Source: an uncultured Alphaproteobacteria bacterium
Lineage (GTDB): Bacteria > Pseudomonadota > Alphaproteobacteria > Rhizobiales > Beijerinckiaceae
DNA: 48,272 nt
NCBI GenBank assembly: GCA_937988775.1
Contig: CALKHP010000007.1
Span: 1-48,272 of the forward strand
Reading direction: 5' to 3'
The position numbers and the translations under genes are program-made. Below are positions 47,517 through 48,272 of the stretch, piece after piece. The first letter of the stretch is position 1. Every line of letters starts with the position of its first letter. Below the pieces are notes generated by a model. It was not told the origin of the DNA, made no database searches, and worked only from the letters and a program-made list of their open reading frames with translations.

Positions 47517-48272
47517 ATGACCGTTTCCAGCACGCCGTATCGCGGCATCTATCCGGTTGTTCCGACGATTTTCGACGATGCCGGCCGCCTCGATCTCGAC
47601 GGGTTGCGCCGCGCCATCGACTTCATGATCGATGCCGGCTCGCACGGCCTCAGCCTGCTGGCGAATTTTTCCGAGCAGTTCGTGCTGAGCGATGACGAGC
47701 GCGACCAGGTGATGCTGGCGGCGCTGAAGCATGTCGCGGGCCGGGTGCCGGTGATCGTCACCACGACGCATTTCGGCTCGCGCATCTGTGCCGAGCGCAG
47801 CCGGCGCGCGCAGGATTCCGGTGCCGCGATGGTGATGATCATGCCGCCCTATCACGGCGCGACCTTCCGTGTCGGCGAGCAGGCGATCTACGAGTTCTTC
47901 AAGGCCGTTTCCGACGCGATCGACATTCCGATCATGATCCAGGATGCCCCGGTCGCCGGTACGCCGCTTTCGGCCGCCTTCCTCGCCCGCCTCGCCCGCG
48001 AAATCGAGCATGTCGGCTATTTCAAGATCGAGACGGCGCAGGCGGCTTCCAAGATTCGCGATATCATCGAACTCGGCGGCGCTTCGATCGTGGGGCCTTG
48101 GGATGGCGAGGAGGCGATCACGCTGCTCGCTGATCTCGATGCCGGCGCCACCGGCGCGATGACCGGCGGCGGCTACCCCGACGGCATGCGCCAGATCTAT
48201 GACCCCTACATGGCCGGCAAGCGCGACGAAGCCATCGCCGCCTATGCGCGCTGGCTGCCGCTGATCAACTAC
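47517..48272 (+). CDS. Dihydrodipicolinate synthase/NAL-family dehydratase, L-2-keto-3-deoxyarabonate dehydratase-like (3' truncated)
   Basis: 252 codons are present and the gene runs off the window end; full length should be near 310. ATG 47517 starts M-T-V-S-S-T-P-Y-R-G-I-Y-P-V-V-P-T. The TIM-barrel class I family is clear, with Schiff-base lysine K170 in V-G-Y-F-K-I-E-T. The Y-N of the DapA active site is replaced by Q142-D143 (M-I-Q-D-A-P), which argues against lysine synthesis. L-L-A-N-F-S-E-Q-F, A-M-V-M-I-M-P-P-Y-H-G-A-T-F-R-V and G-P-W-D-G-E-E-A-I strongly recall the AraD-type L-KDA dehydratase of Azospirillum, as I remember it. It would dehydrate a 2-keto-3-deoxy acid to 2-ketoglutarate semialdehyde. 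It follows the PdxA-like gene by 89 bp in the same direction. Confidence 0.8.
   Translation, partial: MTVSSTPYRGIYPVVPTIFDDAGRLDLDGLRRAIDFMIDAGSHGLSLLANFSEQFVLSDDERDQVMLAALKHVAGRVPVIVTTTHFGSRICAERSRRAQDSGAAMVMIMPPYHGATFRVGEQAIYEFFKAVSDAIDIPIMIQDAPVAGTPLSAAFLARLAREIEHVGYFKIETAQAASKIRDIIELGGASIVGPWDGEEAITLLADLDAGATGAMTGGGYPDGMRQIYDPYMAGKRDEAIAAYARWLPLINY

Noticed and set aside
47517..48272. dapA (lysine synthesis)
   Set aside because: The Schiff-base lysine is present, but the Y-N active-site pair is replaced by Q-D, and the context is not amino-acid synthesis.

Overview
The window looks like chromosomal DNA from a high-GC alphaproteobacterium, most probably of the Hyphomicrobiales (Rhizobiales). 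The reasons are the very high third-position GC, the intergenic hairpin repeats (CCCCGGACTTGATCCGGGG and TGCCGGGTCAAGCCCGGCA types, and CTCATCCTGAG..GTCGAAGGAT types), an ExoY/ExoF/ExoQ-like exopolysaccharide set, a fused CysN-CysC and several FCD-type GntR regulators. The genus cannot be fixed from the sequence alone. I saw no rRNA, tRNA, CRISPR array or insertion sequence.

Layout. (1) 1-1753, plus strand: the end of a sugar aminotransferase, a glycosyltransferase-like protein and a hexapeptide acetyltransferase, in DNA visibly poorer in GC than the rest. (2) 1767-11953, minus strand: a rhamnosyltransferase-like GT2, rfbB-rfbD-rfbA-rfbC (dTDP-L-rhamnose), a MotA/TolQ-like plus MotB/TolR-like membrane pair, cysD-cysNC (sulfate activation) and a DUF2793 protein. 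(3) 12092-13549: cysE, convergent with an Rrf2 regulator. (4) 13645-21230: rbsK and rpiB, then a GntR-dehydrogenase-ABC transporter operon with a divergent amidohydrolase/lactonase. (5) 21666-27573: a DRL-family (DXR-like) oxidoreductase divergent from a GntR regulator, then a complete phosphonate-type ABC transporter. (6) 27698-40057: a Wzx/Wzy-type exopolysaccharide locus with a small ExoX-like membrane protein, polymerase, WecG-type transferase, Wzz/GumC-like co-polymerase, ExoY-like priming transferase, ExoF-like export protein with a long coiled coil, a Tat-exported GH5 glycosidase, flippase, four further glycosyltransferase or methyltransferase genes. (7) 40067-45503: a CPA2 antiporter fused to universal-stress domains and treY. 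(8) 45519-48272: GntR divergent from a PdxA-like dehydrogenase and a dihydrodipicolinate-synthase-like dehydratase cut by the window end.

How it fits together. Regions 1, 2 and 6 describe a cell-surface polysaccharide programme: sugar nucleotide supply, assembly, polymerisation, export and trimming. The proton-channel-like pair and the sulfate activation genes are in the same strand run as the rhamnose genes. Regions 4, 5 and 8 are catabolic cassettes, each with an FCD-type GntR regulator. Palindromes sharing a TGCATGCA-like core lie in front of four of these units, suggesting related operators. The best candidates for something undescribed are the MotAB-like pair inside the rhamnose/sulfate run, the DUF2793 protein beside the polysaccharide genes, the DRL protein, and the PdxA-variant/dehydratase pair.
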